Below, one piece after another: positions 8,872 through 16,877 of a DNA stretch of 64,000 nucleotides. How positions within the stretch are numbered: the first letter of the stretch is position 1; each line of letters starts with the position of its first letter. This DNA is from Thermohalobaculum sp039513195 (lineage in GTDB: Bacteria; Pseudomonadota; Alphaproteobacteria; Rhodobacterales; Rhodobacteraceae): assembly GCA_039513195.1 (NCBI GenBank), contig JBCCRM010000014.1, positions 1-64,000 on the forward strand, written 5' to 3'. Position numbers and translations under genes: made by a program. The notes beneath the pieces were generated by a model. The model saw only the letters and a program-made list of their open reading frames with translations, made no database searches and had not been told where the DNA came from.

Positions 8872-9125
8872 AGCCCCAACCCCTCACGGCAGAACGCATT
8901 GACCGCGGATGCCATCGGCCGCTCCCATTCCCGCATCGTGATGCCAGCCTCTCCGGTGCCCTGTCATGCGTGCGCCGGCGCGTTCACTCTGACCCGCCTT
9001 CTCTCGCCGCGGGGCCGCGCCTTGCCAGACAAGCCGGCGGGGATAGTTTGCGGGCGAGGCGCGGCTAAAACAAGGCCGATGCGCCGCAGACAACGGATCT
9101 GCGACGGGCTGAGGAGATTGGACAA

Positions 9126-9602
9126 ATGACGGAAACAGCAACCATCGAGATCGGCCAAGCGGTGCCAGGTTTCAGCCTGCCTGCGGATGGCGGCGAGACC
9201 CTGGGCCTGAAAGACTTCGCCGGCAAAACCGTGGTGCTCTACTTCTATCCGAAGGACGATACCTCCGGCTGCACGAAGGAGGCTGTGGGCTTTTCGGAGG
9301 ATATCGAGGCCTTCGCCGCCGCCGGTGCGGCCGTGATCGGCGTATCGAAAGATCCGGTCAAAAAGCACGACAAATTCATCGCCAAACACGGTCTGAAAGT
9401 GCGCCTCCTGTCCGACGAGGAGAGCGATCTTTGCGAGCGCTTCGGCGTTTGGGTCGAAAAATCCATGTATGGCAAGAAGTATATGGGCATCGAGCGGTCG
9501 ACCTTCCTTATCGACGGCAGCGGCGTGCTGCGTCAGGAATGGCGCAAGGTGAAGGTGCCGGGCCATGTCGAGGCCGTACTCGCGGCGGTGAAGGCGCTCT
9601 GA
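9126..9602 (+). CDS. bcp: Peroxiredoxin, Bcp/PrxQ family
   Basis: Thiol peroxidase that reduces hydrogen and organic peroxides using thioredoxin; cytoplasmic. At 158 residues it is normal length. Peroxidatic Cys49 lies in YPKDDTSGCTKEAVGF. The usual Pro of TPGCT is Ser here, and the position five residues on, where E. coli Bcp has its resolving Cys, is Val, so this is a variant without the CX4C pair. Cys98, in SDLCERFGVW, is the only other candidate. The next gene starts on the base after the stop, implying cotranscription. Confidence 0.95.
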   Translation: MTETATIEIGQAVPGFSLPADGGETLGLKDFAGKTVVLYFYPKDDTSGCTKEAVGFSEDIEAFAAAGAAVIGVSKDPVKKHDKFIAKHGLKVRLLSDEESDLCERFGVWVEKSMYGKKYMGIERSTFLIDGSGVLRQEWRKVKVPGHVEAVLAAVKAL

Positions 9603-10427
9603 GTGTCCGAACTGCTGGCGCTCGGCCTCGCGGCGGGGGCCGAGCGAGTGCTGCGCACGGCGGATCCGTGGGATAAGACGGCGCTCTCGCGGGCCTTGGC
9701 GGCGGCGTGGCAAGAGGCGCGGGAGGCCGGTGAGACGCCGCTTATCGGCGGCGCTGCGCCGCCCGAGGAGCCAGCCCGGCCGGCAGAGCCCGTATTGCGA
9801 GACCCGCGAGAGATGCCGAAACGCCGGCCTGGCAGCGCCGAGGGGCGTACCGCACTTCTCCACGCCATTGCGCATATCGAACTGAACGCCGTCGATCTGC
9901 ATTGGGATATGATCGCGCGCTATACGCATGTGCCGATGCCGCTCGGCTTTTTCGACGATTGGGTGAAGGCTGCGGACGAGGAGTCGAAGCATTTCGGCCT
10001 TCTCTCCGACCGGTTGGTTGCGCTCGGCAGCGGCTATGGCGCCCTGCCCGCCCATGCGGGTATGTGGCGTTCCGCCGCTGCCACCGCCCACGACCTGAAG
10101 GCCCGACTGGCCGTGGTGCCGATGGTGCTGGAAGCGCGCGGTCTCGACGTAACACCTGGCATGATCGACGCCTTCACCCGCACCGGCGACACGGACAGCG
10201 CAGCGGCGCTGGCAACGATCTATGCCGAGGAAGTGGGTCATGTCGCTTATGGCTCGAAATGGTTCAATTTCTTGTGCGGGCGCGGTAACGAAGATCCAAA
10301 GATCGTGTTTCACGACCTGGTCCGGCGGTATTTTGGGCCGCAACTGCGGCCGCCCTTCAACGACGAGAAGCGGGCGGAGGCCGGGTTGCCGCTGGATTTC
10401 TACTGGCCGCTCGCGGAAAACTCTTGA
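9603..10427 (+). CDS. DUF455 ferritin-like protein
   Basis: A 274-residue protein of the DUF455 family, related to ferritin-like diiron proteins. Helical segments carry the expected carboxylate/His positions: HAIAHIELNAVDLHWD, KAADEESKHFGLLSDRL, and YAEEVGHVAYGSKWF, a pattern of E..H pairs that could hold two metal ions. The family's reaction is not established to my knowledge; coupling to the peroxiredoxin just upstream suggests an oxidative or iron-stress link, which is inference. The start is GTG directly after the bcp stop, so translation is probably coupled. Confidence 0.88.
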   Translation: MSELLALGLAAGAERVLRTADPWDKTALSRALAAAWQEAREAGETPLIGGAAPPEEPARPAEPVLRDPREMPKRRPGSAEGRTALLHAIAHIELNAVDLHWDMIARYTHVPMPLGFFDDWVKAADEESKHFGLLSDRLVALGSGYGALPAHAGMWRSAAATAHDLKARLAVVPMVLEARGLDVTPGMIDAFTRTGDTDSAAALATIYAEEVGHVAYGSKWFNFLCGRGNEDPKIVFHDLVRRYFGPQLRPPFNDEKRAEAGLPLDFYWPLAENS

Positions 10428-10436
10428 TGCCACACA

Positions 10437-10484
10437 TTGACGTCAAAGTTTCACTCAACTTTGGCCATTTGCCGCGGCAAAGTT
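10437..10484. promoter_or_regulatory. Cluster of palindromes before the M23-bactofilin operon
   Basis: Within 48 bases there is a perfect palindrome TTGACGTCAA (10437-10446), three copies of one heptamer in alternating orientation (CAAAGTT 10444-10450, AACTTTG 10457-10463, CAAAGTT 10478-10484), and the perfect palindrome TTTGCCGCGGCAAA (10468-10481). This sits 10-57 bases past the DUF455 stop and just upstream of a plausible promoter. It could be an operator array or a terminator without a T tract; I favour an operator because of the repeated heptamer. Confidence 0.5.
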
Positions 10485-10504
10485 AGGCGTCCGCGGGGCA
10501 TCTG

Positions 10505-10533
10505 TTGCGCCTCGTCAATGTTTTACATATAGC
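10505..10533 (+). promoter_or_regulatory. Candidate promoter of M23-bactofilin operon
   Basis: TTGCGC at 10505-10510 and TATAGC at 10528-10533 are separated by 17 bases, giving a housekeeping-sigma-like promoter. Initiation near 10540 would leave a leader of about 60 bases before the ATG at 10599. Base patterns alone support this. Confidence 0.4.
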
Positions 10534-10598
10534 GGTCGTGTCTATTCCTTTAATTCGGTTTTTTTCGTGGCGGAGGGAACACAGCGCGTGGGGGTGGC

Positions 10599-11927
10599 AT
10601 GACCGTTGGACGACAGGAAGGATGGCGTGCACGAATAGCGCGCGCATTTTGCGAGAAATGCATCTACGTGAAATGCGCGGATCGTGTGCGGCACATCTCG
10701 CTGTCTTCCAGCGCACAAAAAGGTATTGCGGTCGCCGGCTTGATTGGGCTGGTCTGGATTGCCTACGCCAGCACATCGCTGTTGCAGCGCTCCATCGAAG
10801 GCCAATCGGTCGCCATGCGTCTCGACGCGATGCGGGAGGCGTATCTGGCACGCATCGCGGCGATGGAGGAGGATCAGCACATTCTCGCACAGCGGCTCGC
10901 ACGGGCGTCGTCCCGGGCGCAGACATCCACCGCGCGATATTCCGACCTGCAGCGGCGCTTGGTGCAGAGCGAAAGCCGTGTTGCCGCGGCCGATATGGAG
11001 CTGGCGAGCCTGAACGCCGAGTTGCAGCGCGTGAGCCAGGAGCGCAAGAGCGAACTGGAGATGCTTGCAGCGCGGGAGCAGGAAGTCGTCGCGCTGAGCC
11101 TCGCCCTCGCCGATGCGCAGAACACCGGCACCACCCTCGCCGCTTCCGTGAGGACCGTTGGGCAGGCGATGCGCAAGGTCATCGCGGAACGGGACGGCGC
11201 CCGAGAAGAGGCGCATCGCGTCGGCATCCAGATGGCGGCGATCGAGTCCGAGCTGGAATTGATCACCGACCGACAGGAGGTGTTGCTGGCACAGCTCGAG
11301 ACCGCCGCCAGGCTGAGTATCGAAGGGCTCGGCAATATGTTCAGCCGCGCAAAACTCGATATGGAGGCGATCCTTAGCCAGACCCGGCGGGCCGAAATGG
11401 GGTCCGGCGGCCCGCTTCAGCCGGTACCGGTGGAGGAGCTTCAGACGCAAACCGATCTGCGGATCGCCGCGCTGATCACCGATCTGGAGCGGATCAATCT
11501 GATGCGCTTCGCCGCCCAACGGATCCCGCTCGCAAGGCCGGTCGGCACCGGGCGGTACACTTCCGGCTTCGGCCGGCGCCGCGACCCCTTCACGCGTCAG
11601 TTGTCCATGCATTCCGGTCTCGACATCGCCGCACCGCGCGGCACGCCGATCTATGCCACTGCAGATGGAGTTGTGACTTTTTCAGGACGCCAGAGCGGGT
11701 ATGGGATTACGGTCAAGATTAGGCATGCATTCGGCTTTGAGACACTCTATGCTCATCTTAATCGTGCACATGTAAACGTCGGCGATCGCGTTGATCGTGG
11801 ACACCATATCGCGGATATGGGCAGCACCGGTCGAAGCACCGGGTCTCATCTGCATTATGAAGTCCGGGTCGATCGCCAGCCTGTCAATCCAATGAGGTTT
11901 ATCGAGGCAGCACGCGATGTTCTCTAA
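10599..11927 (+). CDS. M23 metallopeptidase with coiled-coil region (LytM/DipM-like)
   Basis: A 442-residue inner-membrane protein: a basic cytoplasmic start, one transmembrane helix at about 45-62 (KGIAVAGLIGLVWIAYAST), a coiled coil at about 75-260, and a C-terminal zinc LytM domain. Active-site motifs are HSGLD near residue 338 and HLHYEV near 417, with AHLNRA between them, so the enzyme should be an active peptidoglycan endopeptidase. Its stop overlaps the following bactofilin gene by 11 bases. Linked M23-bactofilin pairs are known to shape cells, for example in Helicobacter and Caulobacter-type bacteria. The peptidase probably cuts cross-links where the bactofilin polymer sits. Confidence 0.93.
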   Translation: MTVGRQEGWRARIARAFCEKCIYVKCADRVRHISLSSSAQKGIAVAGLIGLVWIAYASTSLLQRSIEGQSVAMRLDAMREAYLARIAAMEEDQHILAQRLARASSRAQTSTARYSDLQRRLVQSESRVAAADMELASLNAELQRVSQERKSELEMLAAREQEVVALSLALADAQNTGTTLAASVRTVGQAMRKVIAERDGAREEAHRVGIQMAAIESELELITDRQEVLLAQLETAARLSIEGLGNMFSRAKLDMEAILSQTRRAEMGSGGPLQPVPVEELQTQTDLRIAALITDLERINLMRFAAQRIPLARPVGTGRYTSGFGRRRDPFTRQLSMHSGLDIAAPRGTPIYATADGVVTFSGRQSGYGITVKIRHAFGFETLYAHLNRAHVNVGDRVDRGHHIADMGSTGRSTGSHLHYEVRVDRQPVNPMRFIEAARDVL

Positions 11928-12462
11928 ATCCAAATCGAACGAACCGACGACATCCGCCGATCCCAGCAAGCCACCGGTGCCGGTTTCGGCAGCACCGAAA
12001 GCGCCCGGCGCGCCGCCACCGCCAACTCCGGGGGGCGAGAAGGCTGCAGCTCCGGCGTTTCCCGCAAAGCCTAAACCCTCGCCGTCTCTCTTGTCCAACG
12101 ACCTGACCATCAAGGGCAACGTAGTCACCTCTGGCGACATCCAGATCGAGGGTGAGATCGAGGGCGATGTGCGCGCACATCTTCTGACCGTGGGCGAGAG
12201 CGCGACGATCCGCGGCGAGATCACCGCCGATGATGTGGTCGTAAACGGCCGTGTGATTGGCCGGGTGCGCGGCCTAAAGGTCAGGCTGACGACGACAGCG
12301 CAGGTCGAAGGCGATATCGTCCACAAGACGATTGCCATAGAGTCCGGCGCGCATTTCGAGGGATCGGTCCAGCGGCAGGACGACCCGCTTAGCGATGCAA
12401 ATGTCCCGCCACGCAAGGCGGCCGCACCTGTGACGAAGGTCACGGAGAAAGCCGCCGAGTGA
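11917..12462 (+). CDS. bacA: Bactofilin (polymer-forming cytoskeletal protein)
   Basis: A 181-residue bactofilin (DUF583). A disordered Pro/Ala-rich N-terminus (1-60) precedes the right-handed beta-helix core: LTIKGNVVTSGDIQIEGEIEGDVRAHLLTVGESATIRGEITADDVVVNGRVIGRVRGLKVRL, with the regular glycine and valine spacing of the family. A Lys/Glu-rich C-terminal tail follows. Bactofilins self-assemble into membrane-linked filaments without nucleotide and position wall enzymes. Overlap with the M23 gene indicates translational coupling. Confidence 0.93.
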   Translation: MFSKSKSNEPTTSADPSKPPVPVSAAPKAPGAPPPPTPGGEKAAAPAFPAKPKPSPSLLSNDLTIKGNVVTSGDIQIEGEIEGDVRAHLLTVGESATIRGEITADDVVVNGRVIGRVRGLKVRLTTTAQVEGDIVHKTIAIESGAHFEGSVQRQDDPLSDANVPPRKAAAPVTKVTEKAAE

Positions 12463-12714
12463 CGCCATAGGCGCTGCCGTGCGGTTGATCCTGCGGCGGC
12501 GCTGCACAAGAGCCGGCGGTCACGCTGCCGGGGTGGCCACATGCTACTGCTGGAGCCCGGGGCCTGCCGGGCGAGGAAGCGCATCGGTCAGCATGGCATC
12601 CGGATTGCCACGAGCGCTGCGTAGAAGGTCGCCGCCGCTCCGTTCGAATGGCAATCGTTATGGAGCCGTCGTGGGTGAAGCGAAGACGCGGAGATAGAGC
12701 CAGCGCAGCGCAGG
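12463..12714. other. Non-coding stretch after bactofilin
   Basis: The gap between bactofilin and ctrA is 466 bases; its right part holds a dispersed repeat and the ctrA terminator (listed separately). In this left 250 bases I see no convincing gene, RNA or terminator. A 72-codon plus-strand frame is Arg/Ser-rich and looks random. Confidence 0.4.
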
Positions 12715-12819
12715 CTAGAGCGCTTTCGGACCCGATTGCAGCGGTTCTAGCGCTCTAAGGTGTTGTTTGGGAGCACTTTCACGACGCAAACCTGGGTCAG
12801 GCTGGCTGGAAAATGCTCT
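12715..12819 (+). repeat. Dispersed intergenic repeat, copy 1
   Basis: About 105 bases starting CTAGAGCGCTTTC and containing GACCCGATTGCA, GCGCTCTAAGG and GGCTGGCTGGAAA. The same sequence recurs on the minus strand at 43971-44073 with roughly 84 percent identity by eye. The internal GAGCGC/GCGCTC arms can pair, so transcripts could fold. It resembles in style the small palindromic intergenic elements common in alphaproteobacteria. No transposase is beside this copy. Confidence 0.8.
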
Positions 12820-12863
12820 GAGAACCAAGCAGCGGGGTTAGGTCCCCGATCTGTCGCGGCACC

Positions 12864-12897
12864 AAAAAAAATCGCATCGCGCGGGAAGCGCGATGCG
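12864..12897 (-). terminator. Rho-independent terminator of ctrA
   Basis: A perfect 10-bp stem (12873-12882 with 12888-12897) closes a five-base loop and, read on the minus strand, is followed by eight T residues (12864-12871 are A on the plus strand). It lies 31 bases beyond the ctrA stop, a textbook intrinsic terminator. Confidence 0.9.
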
Positions 12898-12928
12898 TCA
12901 GGCGGAACGTCTCTGGGGTTCGTGAACG

Positions 12929-13633
12929 TTACGCAGGGATTTCAGTGGCCTCGACCGGCATAGGGTCCCGCAGCACATAGCCGCGCCCCCAAACCGTCTC
13001 GATATAGTTTTCGCCATTCGTCGCCGTCGCGAGCTTTTTGCGCAGCTTGCAGATGAAGACGTCGATGATCTTCACCTCCGGCTCGTCCATGCCGCCGTAG
13101 AGATGGTTGAGAAACATCTCCTTGGTGAGGGTCGAGCCTTTGCGAAGCGAGAGAAGCTCCAGCATCTGGTATTCCTTGCCTGTCAAATGAACCGGGTGAC
13201 CGTTCGCCTCAACAGTTTTGGCATCGAGATTGACCGCCACTTTGCCGGTCTTGATGACCGATTGGGCGTGACCCTTAGACCGGCGCACAATCGCATGGAT
13301 GCGCGCGATCAACTCTTCCCGGTGAAACGGCTTGGTTAGGAAGTCGTCAGCACCCACCCCGAAGCCTTTGATCTTCGCATCGGTGCCATCGCTACCAGTC
13401 AGGATCAAGGTCGGCGTATCTACCCGGCCCATGCGGAGTTTTCGGAGAACATCGTAGCCGTCGATGTCCGGGAGACCGAGGTCCAACAGGATCAGGTCAT
13501 AGTCATAGAGCTTTGCCAGCTCTATGCCTTCTTCCCCCGAGTCGGTGACATAGGTGTTCAAGTCAGCCTTCTTCAGCATCAGTTCGATGCTTTCGGCTGT
13601 TGAGGGATCATCCTCAATGAGCAAGATCCGCAT
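12929..13633 (-). CDS. ctrA: Cell-cycle response regulator CtrA
   Basis: OmpR-type master regulator of cell cycle, motility and, in Rhodobacterales, gene transfer agents. The 234-residue product has a receiver domain (1-117) with acidic pocket EDD at 7-9, phospho-acceptor Asp51 (LILLDLGLPD), Thr at TLILTGSD and Lys in LTKPFH, then a winged-helix DNA-binding domain (130-225; TGKEYQMLELLSLRKGSTLTKEMFLNHLYGGMDEPEVKIIDVFICKLRKKL). The conserved start MRILLIEDD sets ATG at 13633, two codons inside the longest frame. The C-terminus ends in Pro-Ala rather than the Ala-Ala degron of Caulobacter CtrA. sciP lies upstream on the same strand; a dprA-leader CtrA box is at 56 kb. Confidence 0.97.
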   Translation of the reverse strand: MRILLIEDDPSTAESIELMLKKADLNTYVTDSGEEGIELAKLYDYDLILLDLGLPDIDGYDVLRKLRMGRVDTPTLILTGSDGTDAKIKGFGVGADDFLTKPFHREELIARIHAIVRRSKGHAQSVIKTGKVAVNLDAKTVEANGHPVHLTGKEYQMLELLSLRKGSTLTKEMFLNHLYGGMDEPEVKIIDVFICKLRKKLATATNGENYIETVWGRGYVLRDPMPVEATEIPA

Positions 13634-13750
13634 CCACACACTCCATTCTCGCTGTCCTTCCGACGCAGGGAGAAGGTAAACGGTAGTGTGTAAACCAAGT
13701 GTTACCAGGAGCGTGATTAATCTAAATGAACGATGCGGAAGGCGCAGGCT

Positions 13751-14029
13751 TCATTCTGAAGCGCTGCTGCGGCGGGTGCGCTGTGTTACGCAGAGGCCCT
13801 TGAGGCCATATGCGGTCAACGCGCTTTTCCAGCTCTTGAACTCTTCCGCTGATATCTCGTACTTATCGCATGCTTCTTGCTCAGAGATCAGTCCGCCTTC
13901 TACGGCTGCAACAACGCGGGCCTTCCGCCGCGGTACCCAGCGTCGCGTCTCGCGCGTCGGTAGGTCAGCCAGGGTCATCCGCTCTCCATCGGGGCCGATG
14001 ACAAATGGGACAGAACTCGTTTGCTCCAT
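13751..14029 (-). CDS. sciP: CtrA inhibitor SciP (DUF1153)
   Basis: A small helix-turn-helix protein of 92 residues, conserved only in CtrA-bearing alphaproteobacteria, that binds CtrA and blocks activation of its target promoters. The signature is VIGPDGERMTLADLPTRETRRWVPRRKARVVAAVEGGLISEQEACDKYEISAEEFKSWKSALTAYGLKGL, which matches DUF1153 throughout. ATG at 14029 is chosen over the frame's first codon 33 bases earlier because the family starts just ahead of the VIGPDG segment. It sits 117 bases upstream of ctrA on the same strand; the gap is AT-rich and probably contains a ctrA promoter. Confidence 0.94.
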   Translation of the reverse strand: MEQTSSVPFVIGPDGERMTLADLPTRETRRWVPRRKARVVAAVEGGLISEQEACDKYEISAEEFKSWKSALTAYGLKGLCVTQRTRRSSASE

Positions 14030-14139
14030 GTGCCTCACTATTTTTGCTCTACAAGGAAGCACGCTAAGTCTCTGCTGTTAAAGAGGAATGAAATGGGCGT
14101 ATTGTCTCGTAAAAGGACAGATCCCGCCGAGGTCCCGAC

Positions 14140-15270
14140 ATGAAACAGCCAAACTCCTTGGGGTTCCCAAAGAGGCCGCAGGACACGCGCGTCGTGGTCG
14201 CGATGTCGGGCGGCGTCGACAGTTCGGTGGTTGCGGCGGAACTTGCCGCCGAAGGCTACGATGTCGTTGGAATTACTCTGCAACTCTACGATCACGGTGC
14301 CGCCCTGGCGAAAAAGGGCGCCTGCTGCGCTGGCCGCGACATCCAGGATGCGCGCCGCGTGGCAGAGCGGATCGGTTTCCCGCATTATGTGCTCGATTAT
14401 GAGAGCCGTTTCCGCCAGGCAGTAATCGATGAGTTTGCCGATCAGTACTTGTCCGGCGCGACACCGATTCCCTGCGTGCGCTGCAACGAGCGGGTGAAGT
14501 TCCAGGACCTGCTCCGCACGGCGCAGGAGCTTGACGCGGACTGCTTCGCAACCGGGCACTACATCCGGAGGGTCGAGGGGCCTGCGGGGCCGGAGCTGCA
14601 CCGCGCCGTCGATGCCGGGCGGGACCAGTCCTATTTCCTGTTTTCCACCACGCCGGAGCAGTTGGCGTTTCTGCGCTTTCCCCTCGGCGGTCTCGCATCG
14701 AAAGACGAGACCCGGGCCTTGGCCGCCCGCCACGGGCTTAGCGTCGCCGACAAGCCCGATAGCCAGGACATCTGCTTCGTCCCCCAGGGCAACTACGCCC
14801 AAGTGATCGAGAAGCTGCGTCCCGGCGCGGCCGAACCAGGGCAGATTGTCCATCTCGACGGCCGCGTTCTGGGCGAACATCGGGGCATCCTTCACTATAC
14901 GATCGGACAGCGCCGCGGCCTCGGCATCGGCGGTGGCGAGCCGCTCTATGTGGTCAAGCTGGACCCTGATAGGCACTGCGTCATCGTCGGACCCCGGGAC
15001 GCGCTCGCCACGAGGCTTGTGCCGACGGGTTCGGTGAACTGGCTGGGGGACCGGCCGTTCGAGGATGCGCCCGAGGGCGGTTGGGAGGCCGCAGTCAAGG
15101 TCCGCTCGACCCGCGCCCCCTGCCCCGGCCGAATCCATCCGCGCCCGGGCGGCGCCGAGATTGAGCTTTTGACGCCTGAGGATGGCGTGGCGCCAGGCCA
15201 AGCCTGTGTTTTCTACGCCCCCGAAGGTACCCGCGTTCTTGGCGGCGGCTGGATCGAGCGCGCAGCCTGA
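14140..15270 (+). CDS. mnmA: tRNA-specific 2-thiouridylase MnmA
   Basis: Transfers sulfur to C2 of uridine 34 in tRNA(Lys), tRNA(Glu) and tRNA(Gln). A 376-residue full-length protein with the PP-loop SGGVDSS at 22-28, a thiolation-site Cys in PCVRCNERVKF (about 108-118), CFATGHY, and the second catalytic Cys in DSQDICFVPQGNY. The C-terminal beta-barrel follows the GQRRGLGIGGGEPLYVV segment. Divergent from sciP, and probably its own transcript; the next gene begins 68 bases downstream. Confidence 0.96.
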   Translation: MKQPNSLGFPKRPQDTRVVVAMSGGVDSSVVAAELAAEGYDVVGITLQLYDHGAALAKKGACCAGRDIQDARRVAERIGFPHYVLDYESRFRQAVIDEFADQYLSGATPIPCVRCNERVKFQDLLRTAQELDADCFATGHYIRRVEGPAGPELHRAVDAGRDQSYFLFSTTPEQLAFLRFPLGGLASKDETRALAARHGLSVADKPDSQDICFVPQGNYAQVIEKLRPGAAEPGQIVHLDGRVLGEHRGILHYTIGQRRGLGIGGGEPLYVVKLDPDRHCVIVGPRDALATRLVPTGSVNWLGDRPFEDAPEGGWEAAVKVRSTRAPCPGRIHPRPGGAEIELLTPEDGVAPGQACVFYAPEGTRVLGGGWIERAA

Positions 15271-15338
15271 GCAGGCCCTTGCCAGCCCGCCGGACCCACC
15301 CTAGCCTCGCGGCAAATCCCGCAGGAGAGAGACGCCCC

Positions 15339-16718
15339 ATGCCCGACACAGCCGCCGTTCTCAATCGTCTCGATCAGGACCGAGACGGAGCCCTCGCGCG
15401 GCTGTTCGAACTCATCCGCCTGCGCTCCATCTCGACCGACCCGGCCTATGCGGAGGAGTGTCGGAAGGCCGCCGATTGGCTGGCCGGCGACCTCGCCTCC
15501 ATCGGGTTCGAGGCGAAAGCGCACGCAACCCAAGGCCACCCGATCGTGCTCGCCCAGGACCACGACGCCGAAGGGCCGCATCTCCTCTTCTACGGCCATT
15601 ACGACGTGCAACCGGTGGACCCGATCGAGCTGTGGGAGGCCGACCCATTTAACCCAGAGATCGTCACCCGCGAGGACGGCAGTCAGGCGATCCGCGCCCG
15701 GGGCGCCAGCGACGACAAGGGCCAGGTGATGACCTTTGTCGAGGCATGCAGGGCCTGGAAGACGGTCGCAGGCCGCCTGCCCTGCAAGATCACCATGGTG
15801 ATCGAGGGGGAGGAGGAATCGGGGGGCGCCAGCCTGCCCCCGTTCCTAGAAGCACATCGCGACGCGCTCGGCGCCGATATCGCGCTGGTCTGCGACACCG
15901 GCATGTGGGACACAAAGACGCCAGCGATCACCACCATGCTCCGCGGCAACACAACCGAGGAAATGACGATCCACGCGGCCTCCCGCGATCTTCACTCCGG
16001 GATCTATGGCGGTGTCGCGGCGAACCCGATCCATGTGCTGACGCGGATCCTGTCGGCTTTGCATCACGATGACGGTCGGATCGCGATTCCCGGCTTCTAT
16101 GACGGCGTGCCAGACCTGCCAGCGGATCTGCGCCAGCAATGGGACGGTCTCGGCTTCTCACCGGAGTCGTTTTTGGGCGAGATCGGCCTCTCTCAACCCT
16201 GGGGCCGGCATGGGCATTCGGCGTTAGAGCATCTCTGGTCCCGTCCGACGGCGGAGGTAAACGGCATCTGGGGCGGCTATACCGGTGCCGGGTTCAAGAC
16301 CGTCATCCCGGCGGACGCCCATGCCAAGGTCTCGTTCCGCCTGGTCGGCGATCAGAATCCCGAGCGGATTCGCGGACTCTTCCGCCAATTCGTCGAAGAC
16401 CGGCTACCCGCCGACTGCCGCGCCAGCTTCATCGGCCATGGCGGCGGGCACGCAACCCGCATGCCGCTGGAAGATCCGGCCTTCGCCAAAGCCCGCCAGG
16501 CGCTGAGCGACGAATGGGGCACTGAGGCGGCGTTTATCGGCTCCGGTGGGTCGATCCCTGTGGTGGCGCAGTTCAAGTCCATCCTGGGCCTCGACGCTAT
16601 GCTGATCGGCTTCGCGCTGGACGATGACCGCATGCACTCGCCCAACGAACGCTATGGCCTCGCCAGCTTCCAGAAAGGCGCACGCTCTTGGGCCCGGGTG
16701 CTGGCGGCCTTGGCCTAG
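15339..16718 (+). CDS. M20/M25/M40 family dipeptidase
   Basis: A dinuclear-zinc exopeptidase or amidohydrolase of 459 residues, likely a cytoplasmic dipeptidase of the PepV/CNDP-like type. Metal and catalytic motifs are FYGHYDVQPVDP (His and Asp), GASDDKGQ, and the general base region EGEEESGG; a lid domain spans about 190-350 and ends in a conserved His near MHSPNERY. ATG at 15339 follows GCAGGAGAGA, a good ribosome site; the longer frame upstream lacks one. Substrate cannot be told. It stands between mnmA and the convergent bciA. Confidence 0.9.
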   Translation: MPDTAAVLNRLDQDRDGALARLFELIRLRSISTDPAYAEECRKAADWLAGDLASIGFEAKAHATQGHPIVLAQDHDAEGPHLLFYGHYDVQPVDPIELWEADPFNPEIVTREDGSQAIRARGASDDKGQVMTFVEACRAWKTVAGRLPCKITMVIEGEEESGGASLPPFLEAHRDALGADIALVCDTGMWDTKTPAITTMLRGNTTEEMTIHAASRDLHSGIYGGVAANPIHVLTRILSALHHDDGRIAIPGFYDGVPDLPADLRQQWDGLGFSPESFLGEIGLSQPWGRHGHSALEHLWSRPTAEVNGIWGGYTGAGFKTVIPADAHAKVSFRLVGDQNPERIRGLFRQFVEDRLPADCRASFIGHGGGHATRMPLEDPAFAKARQALSDEWGTEAAFIGSGGSIPVVAQFKSILGLDAMLIGFALDDDRMHSPNERYGLASFQKGARSWARVLAALA

Positions 16719-16877
16719 TCGCGGACCGGGACACGCCCGGAAGCCCATTTCCCTTTGAAGTGTGTTGGGCCTTTCACGCGAGCTTTGGCTAGACCCACCC
16801 CCAACGCGTTGGCGCTTTTCGTGCCGCCCATGCATCGGTCGCGGCGCCATACGCCTTTAGCAGGTTAGACGCACCGC

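Noticed and set aside
13634..13750. CtrA autoregulatory site upstream of ctrA
   Set aside because: The best match on either strand is TTAA-N6-TGAAC (13717-13731), with wrong spacing and one mismatch, and no GANTC methylation site is near. Too weak to call.
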